Under the pieces are notes generated by a model that made no database searches, was not told the DNA's origin, and saw only the letters and a program-made list of their open reading frames with translations. 64,000 bases of DNA, from assembly GCA_021292105.1 (NCBI GenBank), contig CM037866.1:8276482-8340481 (forward strand), read 5' to 3'. A program made the translations under genes and the position numbers. The stretch's first letter is position 1; each line of letters begins with the position of its first letter. This document shows, in pieces, positions 1 to 12,000 of the stretch. The DNA comes from Anadara kagoshimensis (taxonomy: Eukaryota; Mollusca; Bivalvia; Arcoida; Arcidae).

Positions 1-340
1 GCTGCAACGGATATTGTTATATCGACATCTTTTCGGCGACTATCTATACTTATCTCGGCGACCGAGCTTTGACATCATTTTGTTCAGTAAGTGTTAAACT
101 TTCAACAGGTCGAAAGACAAATTCGAAGATGTGCATTTGTTGTAATTGCAATTATTATTGGATATATTTTATTAAATTATATTTAAAAAAGTAAGTCATT
201 GTTATTCGTTTTTTTTTAATTATATAAGTTGTAGCGTTTATATTGAAATATATATTGTTGAACTTAATTTTAATGCAGTGGAATCATCAATTTTCGCCGG
301 TGCAAGTCGTACACGTGTCAATTTTTGTTCAAGGTTAATC
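1..340. other. Unassigned AT-rich sequence with a less AT-rich first 120 bp
   Basis: The first 120 bases contain several CG dinucleotides and a donor-like GTAAGTG at 90, so they could be the tail of a neighbouring exon or UTR. No conserved coding frame is recognisable. Confidence 0.25.
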
Positions 341-342
341 AG

Positions 343-612
343 ACTGACCAATCAAATTTATTTATTTGTCCAGATCGGTACTCTTTTAAGTGTACAAGGT
401 TGCGATTAAGGTACTTTGTCATCGTTAAGTGTTTGGTTTTAGTACACTTTCCATAAAAAAGTCCTAATTTTTAGTACTTTTAATTTTAAAAAAAAACCCA
501 CCAAAATGGAAAAAATCCGTCTAATTTGACCTTTTCATTTTATCAGTCCGTTTATAAATCCGTTTTAAATTTTATGGTACAAATCCGTCTAAACGTATTG
601 GTCAGCCTGCCG
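343..612 (-). repeat. Dispersed repeat R1, copy 1
   Basis: About 270 bp, shared with 5287-5565 (opposite orientation) and 58555-59237. Both ends carry 'GGTCAGCCTG/ACTGACCAAT' type sequence, suggesting inverted termini. No coding content. Confidence 0.7.
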
Positions 613-1054
613 GTTTTTTGTAATACTCTTATTCACGAATTTATTGCAAACGAAATAGAATATGCTTACATTACCTAAATTGTAAAATCTAAAACCCCTT
701 ATTAAACAACTTCCAAAAAAATTGTGTTTTCTTAAGAACCACAAAAATTAATGATATTACTGTATACAAAATTGGTTTTTTAAAATGCCTATTGATTAAT
801 TAAGTGATTGATTGATTGTTTTATAACGTGTAGAAAGTAGAAGAAATTTTCCACGTTCAAGTATTTTGTCAAATTTTAACCAATAATAAATAGATCTAAA
901 TTACATATTATACCAGTTTTAATTTTACAGCATTAGACGGCCGTTTCGGAATACAATTCCTCATCAAAAGTGCTTGGACCAAAATTGTGAAATAAAATAT
1001 CTAAAAGACTTTATTTTCAGTATTTTACGTGTGTATAACACAAATCAATTAAAG

Positions 1055-1165
1055 GTGTTCAGTCGGTGGCCAAGTGGTCTACACGCCAGTTTATCAATCT
1101 CAGCCCCTGTGACAAACTTTCTCACACTGGGATGTACATGTATCTCGGTTGGGATTCGAACCTAG
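1055..1165 (+). mobile_element. tRNA-like SINE head
   Basis: An A-box-like GGCCAAGTGGTCTACACG and a B-box-like GGGATTCGAACC are spaced as in a tRNA-derived pol III promoter, but the flanks do not fold into a clean acceptor stem. It reads as a SINE fragment of a type different from the others in the window. Confidence 0.5.
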
Positions 1166-1403
1166 CCGGCAGTAAGAGACGCTACACAAATGTATATGGT
1201 CCGTACGTGCGAGTACTAGAGCAACATAACGTAAATAGATATACAGTACAGGTATGTCAAAAGTTAAACAAGAAGTTTACAAATTAGTGTCAATTCAACA
1301 AATCATTTCTATATATATCGCGGTAGCTGTTACCTATCGTTCTGCGGGAGTTTCGGACACTACATTTTTGTAGCTATTCAGGCAGCGAACCTGTAAGCTC
1401 AGT

Positions 1404-1884
1404 GCAGGGGTCCTACCATTCCAATAATTTTGTCCCTGTCCTATATTTTCCTAAATAATTTGAAAGACCTATATTTCCCTATATTTCGTATAATTTTAAC
1501 CCTTTCCAATATTTTCCTATATAATTTGAAAGATCTTCTATATTTCTGATATTTTTGTTACTGGTAGCATCAGGAGTTCAGAATGGGACATTTACATATC
1601 TGACATTCCCCCCACATTTAGTACATACAATGTATCTGAAGCAAGATTAACATTTATGTATATCTAAAACAGTAAGTGTACATTTGAAGTTGCCAATATT
1701 TTATGTTTGTTAGTAAAACAAGGAAAGGGAAAGGCTGAAGGGGAGGAAAGGTGACCATGGATGTATATTTTGTGTATAAACTTTTTAAAAATATTCCTAT
1801 AATTTCAGTGAAACTTCCTATAATTTTGACCCCATATTCCTATTTTTCCTACATTTTTGGACCCCAAAACTGGTAGGACCCATG
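1404..1884. mobile_element. Non-autonomous TIR element (CAGGGGTCCTACCA termini)
   Basis: Left CAGGGGTCCTACCA and right TGGTAGGACCCATG are inverted (13 of 14). TCAGT flanks both sides (1399-1403 and 1885-1889), a 5-bp target duplication. The interior has short repeated 'TCCTATATTTTCC' blocks and no ORF. Confidence 0.65.
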
Positions 1885-1909
1885 TCAGTATTAAAATTTC
1901 GACAGGTCC

Positions 1910-2167
1910 GGCCCCAGTTTCACGATCATTCCTTAGCTAAGATTTTCCTTAGCTTAAATTTAGTTAATTTTGGTACTCTCGTTTTGAAACTATGGATGAA
2001 TATTTTTGTCAAAACTAAATGTAAATGTTATAATATAGAAGTAACCTTAAAAATGGCATCTTAAATTCCTGAATATCTTGAAATTAACAGAATTATAAAG
2101 ATTTGAAATTTGGCAAGATTTAAGTTAAGGAAAATCTTAGCTAAGGATTGATTGTGAAACCAGAGCC
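1910..2167. mobile_element. Palindromic MITE with about 50-bp inverted arms
   Basis: Left arm begins near CAGTTTCACGATCATTCC and TTAGCTAAGATTTTCC; the right end is its reverse complement with few changes. The spacer is about 150 bp and non-coding. It lies directly beside the preceding element. Confidence 0.75.
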
Positions 2168-2329
2168 TGTAGTGTAAAATACTAAGGAATTGGTAATTTT
2201 TAGACAAGCTCTATTTCTGCTACGACTGTCAACAAATCATTTAACTTCTCCTACAGATTTAAAGATGGATTGCTATTCAGCTACGGTTTTCTAAAGTATG
2301 GCATTGGATATGGAAACTTACAATTAAAT

Positions 2330-2378
2330 TTCATTTCAATAAATAAATAAAAAATAAAATAAAAATTTAAAAGAAATA

Positions 2379-2410
<32 letters not shown>

Positions 2411-2640
2411 AGTGAAGTAAAGTAAAACATTTAAAAAAGAAAAATAAATAAATAAATGGTTAACAAATTTATTAATTAAAATATTAAAATTTTTAAAAGA
2501 AATATAAATAAATAAATAAATGGTTAATAAATTTAAAAATTAAAATATTAATTTTAAAAATATAAAATAAAAAGAAAATTGAGAAAATACTAAAAGATTA
2601 CAGATTAAATAACAATAAATAACAGAAATAAACAAGAAAT
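2330..2640. repeat. AATA-rich low-complexity tract
   Basis: Long runs of (AAAT)n interrupted by A-rich sequence; no gene signal. Confidence 0.9.
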
Positions 2641-2989
2641 AACATTTTGGTTTTGTTTATTAGTGCATTGATTACACACAATAAATAAAATATATCTAGA
2701 CAAAATATTGGCAAATCATAAAATAATTTAACAAATTTAACACATGGAAAAATCTATCCTTCAAAAACAATACAATAAAACAAATAAAATACTTGTTGAG
2801 CAACAATTTCAAAATGATTTATACAAAATTAAGTGCTAAAAGAGTATAATGTCAGGAAATTAAAATTTTTGTAAAAAAAAATTCTTTGATCTTAGAAAAT
2901 CCAATTTAGTTTTCTAAACTAGATTGTTCAGAACTTTTATTTTCATATACTGTATATTGGCAACTGTCTGAATGAGCAAATTAAGTGAA

Positions 2990-3250
2990 TTTCTGGTACA
3001 TGTGGTAAGTAGGTAGCTTTTTGTGATTTGACTTATGTTCAAAGGGCCATTGCACCCAAGAAAATGAGCTTACCTACCCAAGTTAATGATATGCACATTT
3101 TATATCAATATTGATGATTTGCATTATTTTTCATAAAATAGTGCTTCATTGTTTTGGAGAATTTCACGGACAAGAAGTGTGTTGACAGATCTGAATGAAA
3201 GAGCAGACTGAAGTTTAAATTTATATCCCCCTCTTTCTTTCAAAGGTGGA
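2990..3250 (+). repeat. Dispersed repeat R2 ('TTCAAAGGGCCAT...'), copy 1
   Basis: About 260 bp with 'TATGTTCAAAGGGCCAT' near the start and 'TATCCCC.TCTTTCTTTCAAA' near the end. Related copies lie at 29385-29640, 53935-54210 and 54440-54690, with a partial one at 42100-42200. Confidence 0.65.
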
Positions 3251-3310
3251 AGATAGAAATAAAATACAACGATTTTACAATGATAATACATTTTTGTCAA
3301 AAAAAAAAAA

Positions 3311-4650
3311 CAAGAGGCCCATGGGCCTTATACGCTCACCTGATAACTAATGGCTAGCTGATAGATTTAAAGAAAACATAAATACTAAACCCCAATGAAT
3401 TTTTTCTTTACATGAAAATGATCATTGCATCAATACCTACAACATTCTAATATACATGCCTATACAAAACTTTTATAGTTTTCAAGATAATTAACCATTT
3501 CAGTATTGTTTTCGCATCTGTGACCTTGACCTTTGAACCCATGACCTTTTCCTATACGTCAAAATGATCATTGTATCAATACCTACAACATTCTAATATA
3601 CATGCCTATACAAAAAGTTTATAGTTTTCGAGATAATTAACCATTTCGGTATTGTCTCGCATCTGTGACCTTGACCTTTGAACCCATGACCTTTTTCTAT
3701 ACATCAAAATGATCGTTGTATCAATACCTACAACATTCTAATATACATGCCTATACAAAAAGTTTATAGTTTTCGAGATAATTAAACATTTCCGTATTGT
3801 TTCGCATCTGTGACCTTGACCTTTGAACCCATGACCTCTTTCTGTACATCAAAATGATCGTTGTATCAATACCTACAGCATTCTAATATACATGCCTATA
3901 CAAAAAGTTTATAGTTTTCGAGATAATTAAACATTTCCGTATTGTTTCGCATCTGTGACCTTGACCTTTGAACCCATGACCTTTTTCTATATATCAAAAT
4001 GATCGTTGTATCAATACCTACAACATTCTAATATAAATGCCTATACAAAAAGTTTATAGTTTTCGAGATAAGTAACCATTTTGGTATTGTTTTACATCTG
4101 TGACCTTGACCTTTGAACCCATGACCTTTTTCTATACACCAAAATGATTGTTGTATCAATACCTACAACATTCTAATATACATGCCTATACAAAAAGTTT
4201 ATAGTTTTCGAGATAATAATTATAATCAGAGGTAAAAAAAATTAGGTCACGACCTTCACAATTGACCTTGACCTCAATTTGAAGATACTAACAAGAAGAT
4301 GTCAAAACTGAAAACCCCATGTCATTATCTGGCCAAATAGTCAAGTTATAACAATTTGAAGCTATTTTACGATTTTTTCAAAATTAAATGCAAAAACGCG
4401 TAACCTATTTTTTGTCCGAATTTCACAAAATAAACAAACTATAGGCTAAAGACCCTAGAGAAGCCAAATATCACATCAGATTTTTTCTCTAATCAATACT
4501 TTCGGAGAAGAAGATTTTTTAAGATTTTTGCACCCCTAGGTCACCTTGACCTAGTTATGGTAGCCATGGCAACACCACGAACAAATTTGAATTGCACCGA
4601 CCAAGACATGCATCTGACCAAGTCTCGTTGAAATCTGCCCAGTGGTTCGT

Positions 4651-4689
<39 letters not shown>

Positions 4690-4737
4690 GACGACGACGA
4701 CGACAGCAGACAACGGACAAATTGTGATCAAACAAAT
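3311..4737 (+). mobile_element. Large dispersed repeat 'AAGAGGCCC', copy A (3' truncated)
   Basis: It begins ACAAGAGGCCCATGGGCC then CGCTCACCTG, holds about six 145-bp tandem units with TGACCTTGACCTTTGAACCC, and ends in (GAC)n and CAGACAACGGACAAATTG. The terminal CTCAGGTGAGCTA seen in full copies is missing. No ORF of note; probably non-autonomous. Confidence 0.8.
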
Positions 4738-5040
4738 GTGCTATGAGAATATAATATCATGAATTTTTGTAATAGAAATCCTTCATCTTGGAAAACCTAT
4801 TACAATTTTCAAAATCAAATTCTTCATAAATCCTGTTTTCTCAGACTCTATATAGGCAACTGTCTGCATTTCTATGTTTTAACATATTTATTTAAATAAT
4901 TAGAAGACAAATTTCCAAAACTTGTGAAAATATATATACATTTTTGTAATTAGTATTATTTAAAGCATTTCTCAGAAATTGGTTGCCACTTTCATAATAT
5001 GTTATGTTACACGTTAAAATTTATAACAATTATAATAATA

Positions 5041-5270
5041 ATAATTTATTATACCACACACACGCCTTTGTAACACATGTTAAAATTTCATAATTATAAC
5101 ACACACAAACACACAAACACACACAGTCACATCTTTGTGTCGTAATAAACTCAATTATAATAATAATAATAAATCATACATAGACACGGACACAAATGCA
5201 CACTTTTGTAATGTGTTATATATAAAACCACATATGAAACTTATATAATATCATGAATATGGACTTTAAA
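5041..5270. repeat. CA- and AATA-rich simple sequence
   Basis: Imperfect (CACACA) and (ATAATA) runs repeated about every 60-110 bp; no gene signal. Confidence 0.6.
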
Positions 5271-5286
5271 GACAAGTGGTCTTCAT

Positions 5287-5565
5287 AATGCAGGCTGACC
5301 AATTCGACAGATTTATTGGTTTTAAATGGATTTGTACAATAAAAACGAATAAACAGATGGAGAAAACAAAAAGGTCACATTAGACAGACTTTCCCCATTT
5401 TGACAGGGGTTTTTAATTTACAGTACTTAAAATTTGACTTTTTGTATAGAAATTGTACCAAAATCAAACACTTAACAATATAAAATTACCTAAATGGCAA
5501 CCTTGCACACTAAAAATGTACTTATCTGGACAAATAAATAAATTTCATTGGTCAGCCTGATAATG
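5287..5565 (+). repeat. Dispersed repeat R1, copy 2
   Basis: Same family as 343-612, opposite orientation; it ends 'TTGGTCAGCCTGATAATG'. It is followed by a (TA)n stretch at 5571-5595. Confidence 0.75.
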
Positions 5566-5600
5566 AGATATATATCTATATATATATATATATGTATATC

Positions 5601-5905
5601 TTTGGTCAAAGTATAAAGTAATCTGACCTTGAAATACTGGTCTTAATTGACAAGTGGTTTTTATATAGAGGTTATCTTTGACCAAAATATGCAGTAAGCA
5701 TGGTAATATGACCATGAAGTACTGGTCTTAATGGACAAGTGGTATTTATATATATATATATACAGGTTATCTTTTGGCAAAATAACAAACAATGTGACCT
5801 TGAAGTACTGGTTTTAATGGACAAGTGGTCTTTATATACAGGTTACCTTTTGCTAAAATATCAACCAATGGGACCTTGAAACACTGGTCCTAATGGACAG
5901 GTTGC
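5601..5905 (+). repeat. Tandem repeat, about 85-95 bp unit, four copies
   Basis: The unit holds 'TGACCTTGAARTACTGGT' followed by 'GACAAGTGGT.TTTATATA' and 'AGGTTA.CTTT'. Related single units lie near 32900-33060 and 45420-45600. Confidence 0.8.
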
Positions 5906-6066
5906 ATTGTTATTTATTTGGTCCTTTCCAATTTGTTTAAGGGCATATTTCTGCTTAAATGCTTAAAGCTTCTAAGTTTGCATTTTTTTTCATTAATATC
6001 TTTTTTTTTGTCTTTTTTCACATTTATGCAACATATATAAAATGTATTGATAAAATTTACAGAAAG

Positions 6067-6102
<36 letters not shown>

Positions 6103-6810
6103 CACAGAAAAACTTGATACATGAGCAAATAAAACATGTCAGCTTTCAATTTTGTCTACTAAAATGGTGGCCATCAATTTTGTCTACTAAAATGTGGCCA
6201 AACGACCTGGAATTGTGTCTGGCGACCTAAAATTTGTAAATGGTGGCCACCTTGTCCACTTTTTTACCTTTTGTGACCAAAGAACAGATATATATCTTTG
6301 TTACAGAATTTATATTAATGTTACGGAATGTTCATGATACTGTTACCAATTCAGGCAATATAATGGACACTTTACATCTTCATTATTGTGATGTATGTAA
6401 ATGATTGTAAGTCAATTTTAAGAATGTGCATTTTTGTTTTCCATACCTAAAAATGCCTTAATCTTTCTTCATTTGAAAGAAAATGTTGCCTGGTCACTTG
6501 GAATTATAATTATAATAAATTTACAACCAGTTTAATCTGTCACTGACTACTCCAACCTTGGCCATGAACTGGCCATTTTTGTTGATATCAATATTCAAAA
6601 AATGTATCGATATATCGTATCAATGGATTTTATCGATGATATATCCATCTGTCAATGAAAGCCTTACCATAAATAGACTTTTGGGATGTGTGAGTTACTT
6701 TTCCTTTACTGCTAAACATTGCACATGTTTATTTACCCAAGAAGATTTACAAAGTTTAACACAGTTTCATGTACCCTGACAAGTAAACTAATTGCTATGT
6801 GAGAAATTTC

Positions 6811-7560
6811 GAATTCAAGTCAATTTGCCCCACGGTAAATTCGCCCCCACTTTCAACAAATTCGCCCCCATGTCAAAATCGCCCCTTTCAAAATCGCCCC
6901 TACTTCTTGCAAATTCGCCCCCATTTTTTTCCAATAACCATATAACAAATAATTTTTTGATTTTTTATTTTTTTATATAAAAATCAAATGAAAATAATGC
7001 TACTTTAGAAATGAAACATTTAATAATGGATTTAACTTTCATGTTTAATTAATTAGTCAATGTTGCTTTTGACAAAATAATTTTTATAAAATACAGACAC
7101 AATGCATTTGATGTTACCAGGAACAGAGAAATTGTTTCGAAAGGAGCGCTTGGTATGTTGAAAAAGATGTTTTTTAATGATTTCTCTCAACGGTGTAATC
7201 TATCAATACTCTAATATTATTCTTTAATAAACGTTAAGTATTTTGTTTTTACTGTACCCACTGTTATGGTTATAGCAAAATCTTACAAAGCCTCGAAAGG
7301 ACTTTTGATTTGAATGTGCGACAAAAAACATTGCAATAAAAACAATACATTACAAAATAATTTGTGTGCCATGAGTTATTTAGGCATATCCGAGGTCGTA
7401 AAAAAATAATTTTATGTTACTTTTACAATCTCAATAAAAGAAGATAATTTTTCAAAAATTGGGAGCGAATTTGACAGTGGGGGTGAATTTGCAAAAAGTG
7501 GGGGCGATTTTGACATGGGGGCAAATTTGATGAAAGTGGGGGCGAATTGACCCGATACCA
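6811..7560. mobile_element. TIR element with arms built from 'AATTCGCCCCCA' repeats
   Basis: About 110-bp inverted arms carry repeated AATTCGCCCCCA and AAAATCGCCCC blocks on the left and their reverse complement on the right. AAATTTC flanks both ends (6804-6810 and 7561-7567). Related host-repeat copies at about 13255 and 20345 lack the insert, supporting the boundaries. The interior is AT-rich and non-coding. Confidence 0.75.
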
Positions 7561-7847
7561 AAATTTCTTTGAAGGGTGACAAATATATATGTCACCCTTT
7601 TAATTTATATACATTTTAAAATATCATGAATATACATCTATATAAAAATTTAAATGTTTAAAACATTTGAATTGAGATTGCATTTCACTGGCCTTGGCGG
7701 CAAGAAGTTACTTTATAAGAAGGCAATTTCTTTGTTTAAATACTGATCATTTAGTGTGAATAACCTAAATTTATGAATAAACACAAAATCACTAGCCAAT
7801 ATGAGACAATACATGAATGTCACATATCAAATTCAGGTGCACAGGTC

Positions 7848-8038
7848 AAAAAAAAAAAAAAAAAGGGGGGGGGGGGGTGAAGTGTCAAAAGGTCAAAACT
7901 TAGAAATTATAACTTGGTAATGTTGGGGCAGGGGTATTCGTCTCTCAGGGGACTGTAATAGTTGAAATAAATCTGGAGGGTTATTGGAATAGAGGGCGAA
8001 AAAGGGGGGGGGGGGGGGGGGGGGGGGAGGAGGGTGTC
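7848..8038. repeat. Poly-A, poly-G13 and poly-G24 tracts
   Basis: A run of A followed by 13 G (7865-7877), then 24 consecutive G at 8004-8027 continuing into GGAGGAGGG. It could form G-quadruplexes; homopolymers of this length are also prone to sequencing error. Confidence 0.9.
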
Positions 8039-8334
8039 TGAAAATTTTAACTGTGTGATTAACATGCTTACAGGTAAAAAAAACAACATTATTTTATTAA
8101 AATGAAAATTTGAAAAAAAAATTCTCATTTAATACATGTAAAGGTACCTGAGGAATAAATTCATGTTTGCAATATTATTTATTAAAATCAATTCTATGGT
8201 ATATCAAATTAAAAATTGTCTCATGACATACCCATATTTGATTTGGAGTCTAATAATGCCCGCAAATAACAAATTCATATTGCATGGAGAAAAGGGAAAT
8301 CTCTCAATTTTTTGTGAATTGGACCAGGCGTCTT

Positions 8335-8650
8335 GTAAATATGAATTCTAGCTAGCAGTTAAATGATGAAATATGTGAACAAAAACGTTAATATTACAAA
8401 ACACCAAAATGTTAATAAAACATAATATTGACCAGTATATTAATTTAGTTTAATTTGAGTTCAGATTGATTTTTGACATGAATTTATTTTGAAAATAAAT
8501 AAATAAATATGAATTCTAGCTAGCAGTTAAATGATAAAATATTTGTATAACAAAACACTAAAATAGTTATAAAAATCATAATATTAACCAATATAATATT
8601 AGTTTTATTTGAGTTCAGATTGTTTTTTGACATGAATGAATTTTAATTTT
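8335..8650. repeat. Direct duplication of about 165 bp
   Basis: 'TATGAATTCTAGCTAGCAGT' followed by AAATGAT occurs at about 8339 and 8508, with matching downstream sequence to 'GAGTTCAGATTG.TTTTTGACATGAAT'. Confidence 0.75.
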
Positions 8651-8907
8651 GATTTTTGCCATATTTATGGTCAATTATTTTAATAAATTTTTTTTTTTTG
8701 CTAAATTGTGAGAATCAACTTGTTTGTGAAAAAAACCCCATAAAACCTAATATATGTGTAATTGTAAATGGGTCCCAATATCTGCCATATATAGCCCAGT
8801 GAAAGGCCTGAAGAGGCCCACAGTCCAAATAAATGGTGACATTCTTAATACAAAATGTGTAAAAAAGGCTAAGTTTGTTTGTGGGGTTTTATATATGCAA
8901 TAGGGAT

Positions 8908-8913
8908 TTTATT
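8908..8913 (-). terminator. Candidate poly(A) signal AATAAA, 25 nt after the stop
   Basis: AATAAA on the minus strand starts 25 nt downstream of the TAG, which would give a very short 3' UTR. In DNA this AT-rich such hexamers are common by chance, so a longer UTR using a later signal is possible. Confidence 0.35.
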
Positions 8914-8937
8914 TGGTCTTAACTTAAAACTAAATCT

Positions 8938-9044
8938 CTACTGTTTAACTCGTAATATAAAACCAGCTATGGCCAATAAACCAAAACTCCAGCCAATGGT
9001 CACCAAGTATCCTCTCCATACAGCTAAATATTCTATACCCCAGC
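8938..9044 (-). CDS. ABCH exon 20 (last), TM6 and stop, residues 653-687
   Basis: 107 nt, acceptor TTTACAG, ending in TAG at 8940-8938. It encodes [18 protein letters not shown] then TM6 and a short basic tail RVKQ. The acceptor with the first about 28 nt of the exon is tandemly repeated upstream. Confidence 0.94.
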
Positions 9045-12000
9045 CTGTAAAATACAAAAATTAAATAAATAATTGTAGTAAAAAACAATTATATGACTAA
9101 AAAATGCATACTGATCAACCGACAATACAACCCAAAACATGACACAAAGATAATGGTCATTAGATAGCTAAATATTCTATACCCTACCTGTAAATTACAA
9201 AAATTAAATAAATAATTGTAGTAAAAAACAATTATATGACTAAAGAGCACGTACTGGTCAACCCACGATACAACCTTACTTAAACATGACACAAAGATAA
9301 TGGTCATTAGTCATTAGATATCCACTAAGTAAGGTAGCTAAATATTTTATATCGCAAATCTGTAAAACACAAAAATTAAATAAATTGTAGCAGTGAGAAA
9401 CAATTATATGACTGAAAAGCCCATACTGGTCAACCGACGATACAACCCAAAAGATGACACAATACAAGTTAATGGTCCCTAGGCAAGATGGCTAAATATT
9501 CTATACCCCATGTTTAAAATACAAAACTTTAATTATAGTACATTGATTGACTGAATGGGGTTTTACCTCCCAGTTAAGAATATTTAACTTATATTGAGAT
9601 GAATCCAGCTATAGGTGAAGTGACTGAAAATTTTACCATTGCAATGAACTCAAGCCAATGTGCAGGGATGGTTCTTTTTATGTACCACACTTGTCCTGAC
9701 ATTGAGCAACTGTTTATAATGTCTCTTCAAATTTCATTTCTAAAGGTGAGCAAAAAAAAAACTGTTGCTACCTTTTTTTACAGGAACTTAAACATCAATG
9801 AACATGATGAAGCAAGCTACTTACAAATTGTGGACACAAACACAATGGAAGCCCAGGCTTATCAAGCTTTCGAAAAGTTTTATGGACGTCATCACAATAT
9901 TGTTGATACGTATGATGTCTCTGTATTCTAAATAACCCTGAATATATTCGACATCTCGTAGTTCAGGTTTCATTTCATGCTCAATTTTGATAAAACCTTG
10001 TAGTGGTAGCTAGCTAAACAGAAGGTGCTTACTCTTCCTGGGCAACCAGCCTCAGTCTTACTATGCTGATGGAAGTTTACATGCCTGAATTGATTTGTCG
10101 GGTTTCAGTTTTCACTTTGCTTTGGGATTGGTGTTATGACATGGATTGGTATAGTTGTCTTTGATATTTTCATGAAAATAACTCTGAACATATGAAAGTT
10201 TATCATGATACTTGTGTAACTGCTGATGTCATTGTGCGGTATCCACCAAACCTACCTTTACTCAGAATACATCTCATAGCCTCTGAAGCATAAGTCATGG
10301 GTAAACATACACTAATATATCTCATCCATTCTGGTTCAGCTTGTATCGGCCATATAATACCTAGAATTATATCATACAGTAAACTAGAACTGTCTCTTGA
10401 GAGCCAAATACCTCCAGCCCCCAACATCTACAAGGGTTTAATGTTTCCCTGCGACCTTGGCGTTTCCAATATTACCTTGTTTCTTTGTCATGACACACTT
10501 TTCGTCCATGAAGACTATTCATGTGAAGTTTTTTGATAGTCATTCAAAGCAAGTATGAGATATGGCCTGGACACAATAATAATTTTACATGGACTGACAC
10601 ACATACCTTTGTCAAACAAGTTTGCAGGGGTGGGGTGGTGTGGGGTTTGGAGGGGGGGGTTATAATAATATTATCTTATTATGAAGGAAACTGGAGTGCT
10701 ATGAGAAAATCATAGACACTCGGCAAGTGATCTGTCCTAAGTGTGACTCTAGCATAGGCATTAAGAGGCATTATTCTAAAAGTCAGCTCTTTAGACCAAT
10801 CATCCACCAAGGGCCCTGTCTTACAACTAACAAAAAAAGAAGAAGATTTCTCCAATATCGGACAAGAAAATTCCTGGGTTTTAACAGGGCAAGATTTTTC
10901 TGTCTTGCCCTGGGGTTAACATGGTAAAGACAAGTTACACTACCTATGACACCACAATATCAGTGTGATTGTGACATAAGCAAATTAGGATTGTGATGTC
11001 ATTAGTTTGCAAATGCAAACAACCTAAGATTTTGTGCAGTTTTATGATAAATTTTACCATAATAAATTTTATAAAACAGGAACATATTGGATATGGGAGA
11101 AAAAGAATCAATCCATGCTTTGTAGTGAAGACATAGGAATCTCAGCCTTCGGGATGAGATTCTTTTTTTTTAAACCTCGGCAAGCCTCAGTATATAAAAT
11201 AAAGAACTTGACCCCTCAGGTTGCGATTTCTTTGTCTCAGCTACAAAGCGGGCTAAATGCTTTTAATCCTTATTGATCATGTTGATTGGACACTGCAGAA
11301 CCAACAGAAAACCAACCACAGAATTTTGGAAAGGGACTTGACAAGCTTTCTCATACTAGGATCTGTACCGCTCAAGATTTGTATCTAGGCGAGAAGAGAC
11401 ATAGTGATCTGTAGGCTGACCTTTAAAAGACTGCACAGTCAAACTATCCAGGCAGAAACAAGCATGATGATCTGTATTCTTACCTGTCCTTAAGGTCATC
11501 TCTGCATTATATTAGCATGATAGGGGCTACATTTTTTTTAGAAGCCAGTAAAATTTCATCCACATTGTTCTCTTTTCATGTTATTTGAATCTGCATATAA
11601 AAGTCACCTGCCCATAAAGACCACACTTACTTCTCTTCTTATCTTATGTTGCTCAGTCTGCTTCAATCTCTTTTAGTTGTAAGTGTCCTCAGTAGCAGCC
11701 ACAGGTGATGTTCTCTTTTTCGAAACTCTACAGAGGTGTCTTTAGCATGCACTGAGACATGGGACCTCAATTTTGAGTCTTATCCAAAGACTACTGAGTA
11801 ACAGGCTTTTTCAGCTCTTGTATGGGCAGGAAATGAAAATCATTTCAGAAAATTTACAGGCCCCGAGTGAGGTTCCAACCCACAACCCCTGACTACGAAA
11901 GCAAGTGGCAGTACAGATCGACCATGTCTGCCCATCAAATTAACTGGATCACCTAGGTGACCTTTTTAGACAGGTTTCACTGTAATTGTCAAACTTGGGC

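Noticed and set aside
1-120. Exon of a neighbouring gene on the plus strand
   Set aside because: A donor-like GTAAGTG at 90 is present, but there is no recognisable coding frame and the left side is cut by the window.
4541-4735. 64-codon ORF with an arginine run
   Set aside because: Produced by the (GAC)n tail of the large dispersed repeat read on the reverse strand.
7907-8128. 73-codon ORF with a proline run
   Set aside because: The prolines come from the 24-G homopolymer on the other strand; no gene context.
9599-9931. 110-codon plus-strand ORF
   Set aside because: Its first third is derived from the SINE body ('CAGTTAAGAATATTTAACTT', 'GAATCCAGCTATAGGTGAAG'), no domain is recognisable and it has no splice or promoter support.
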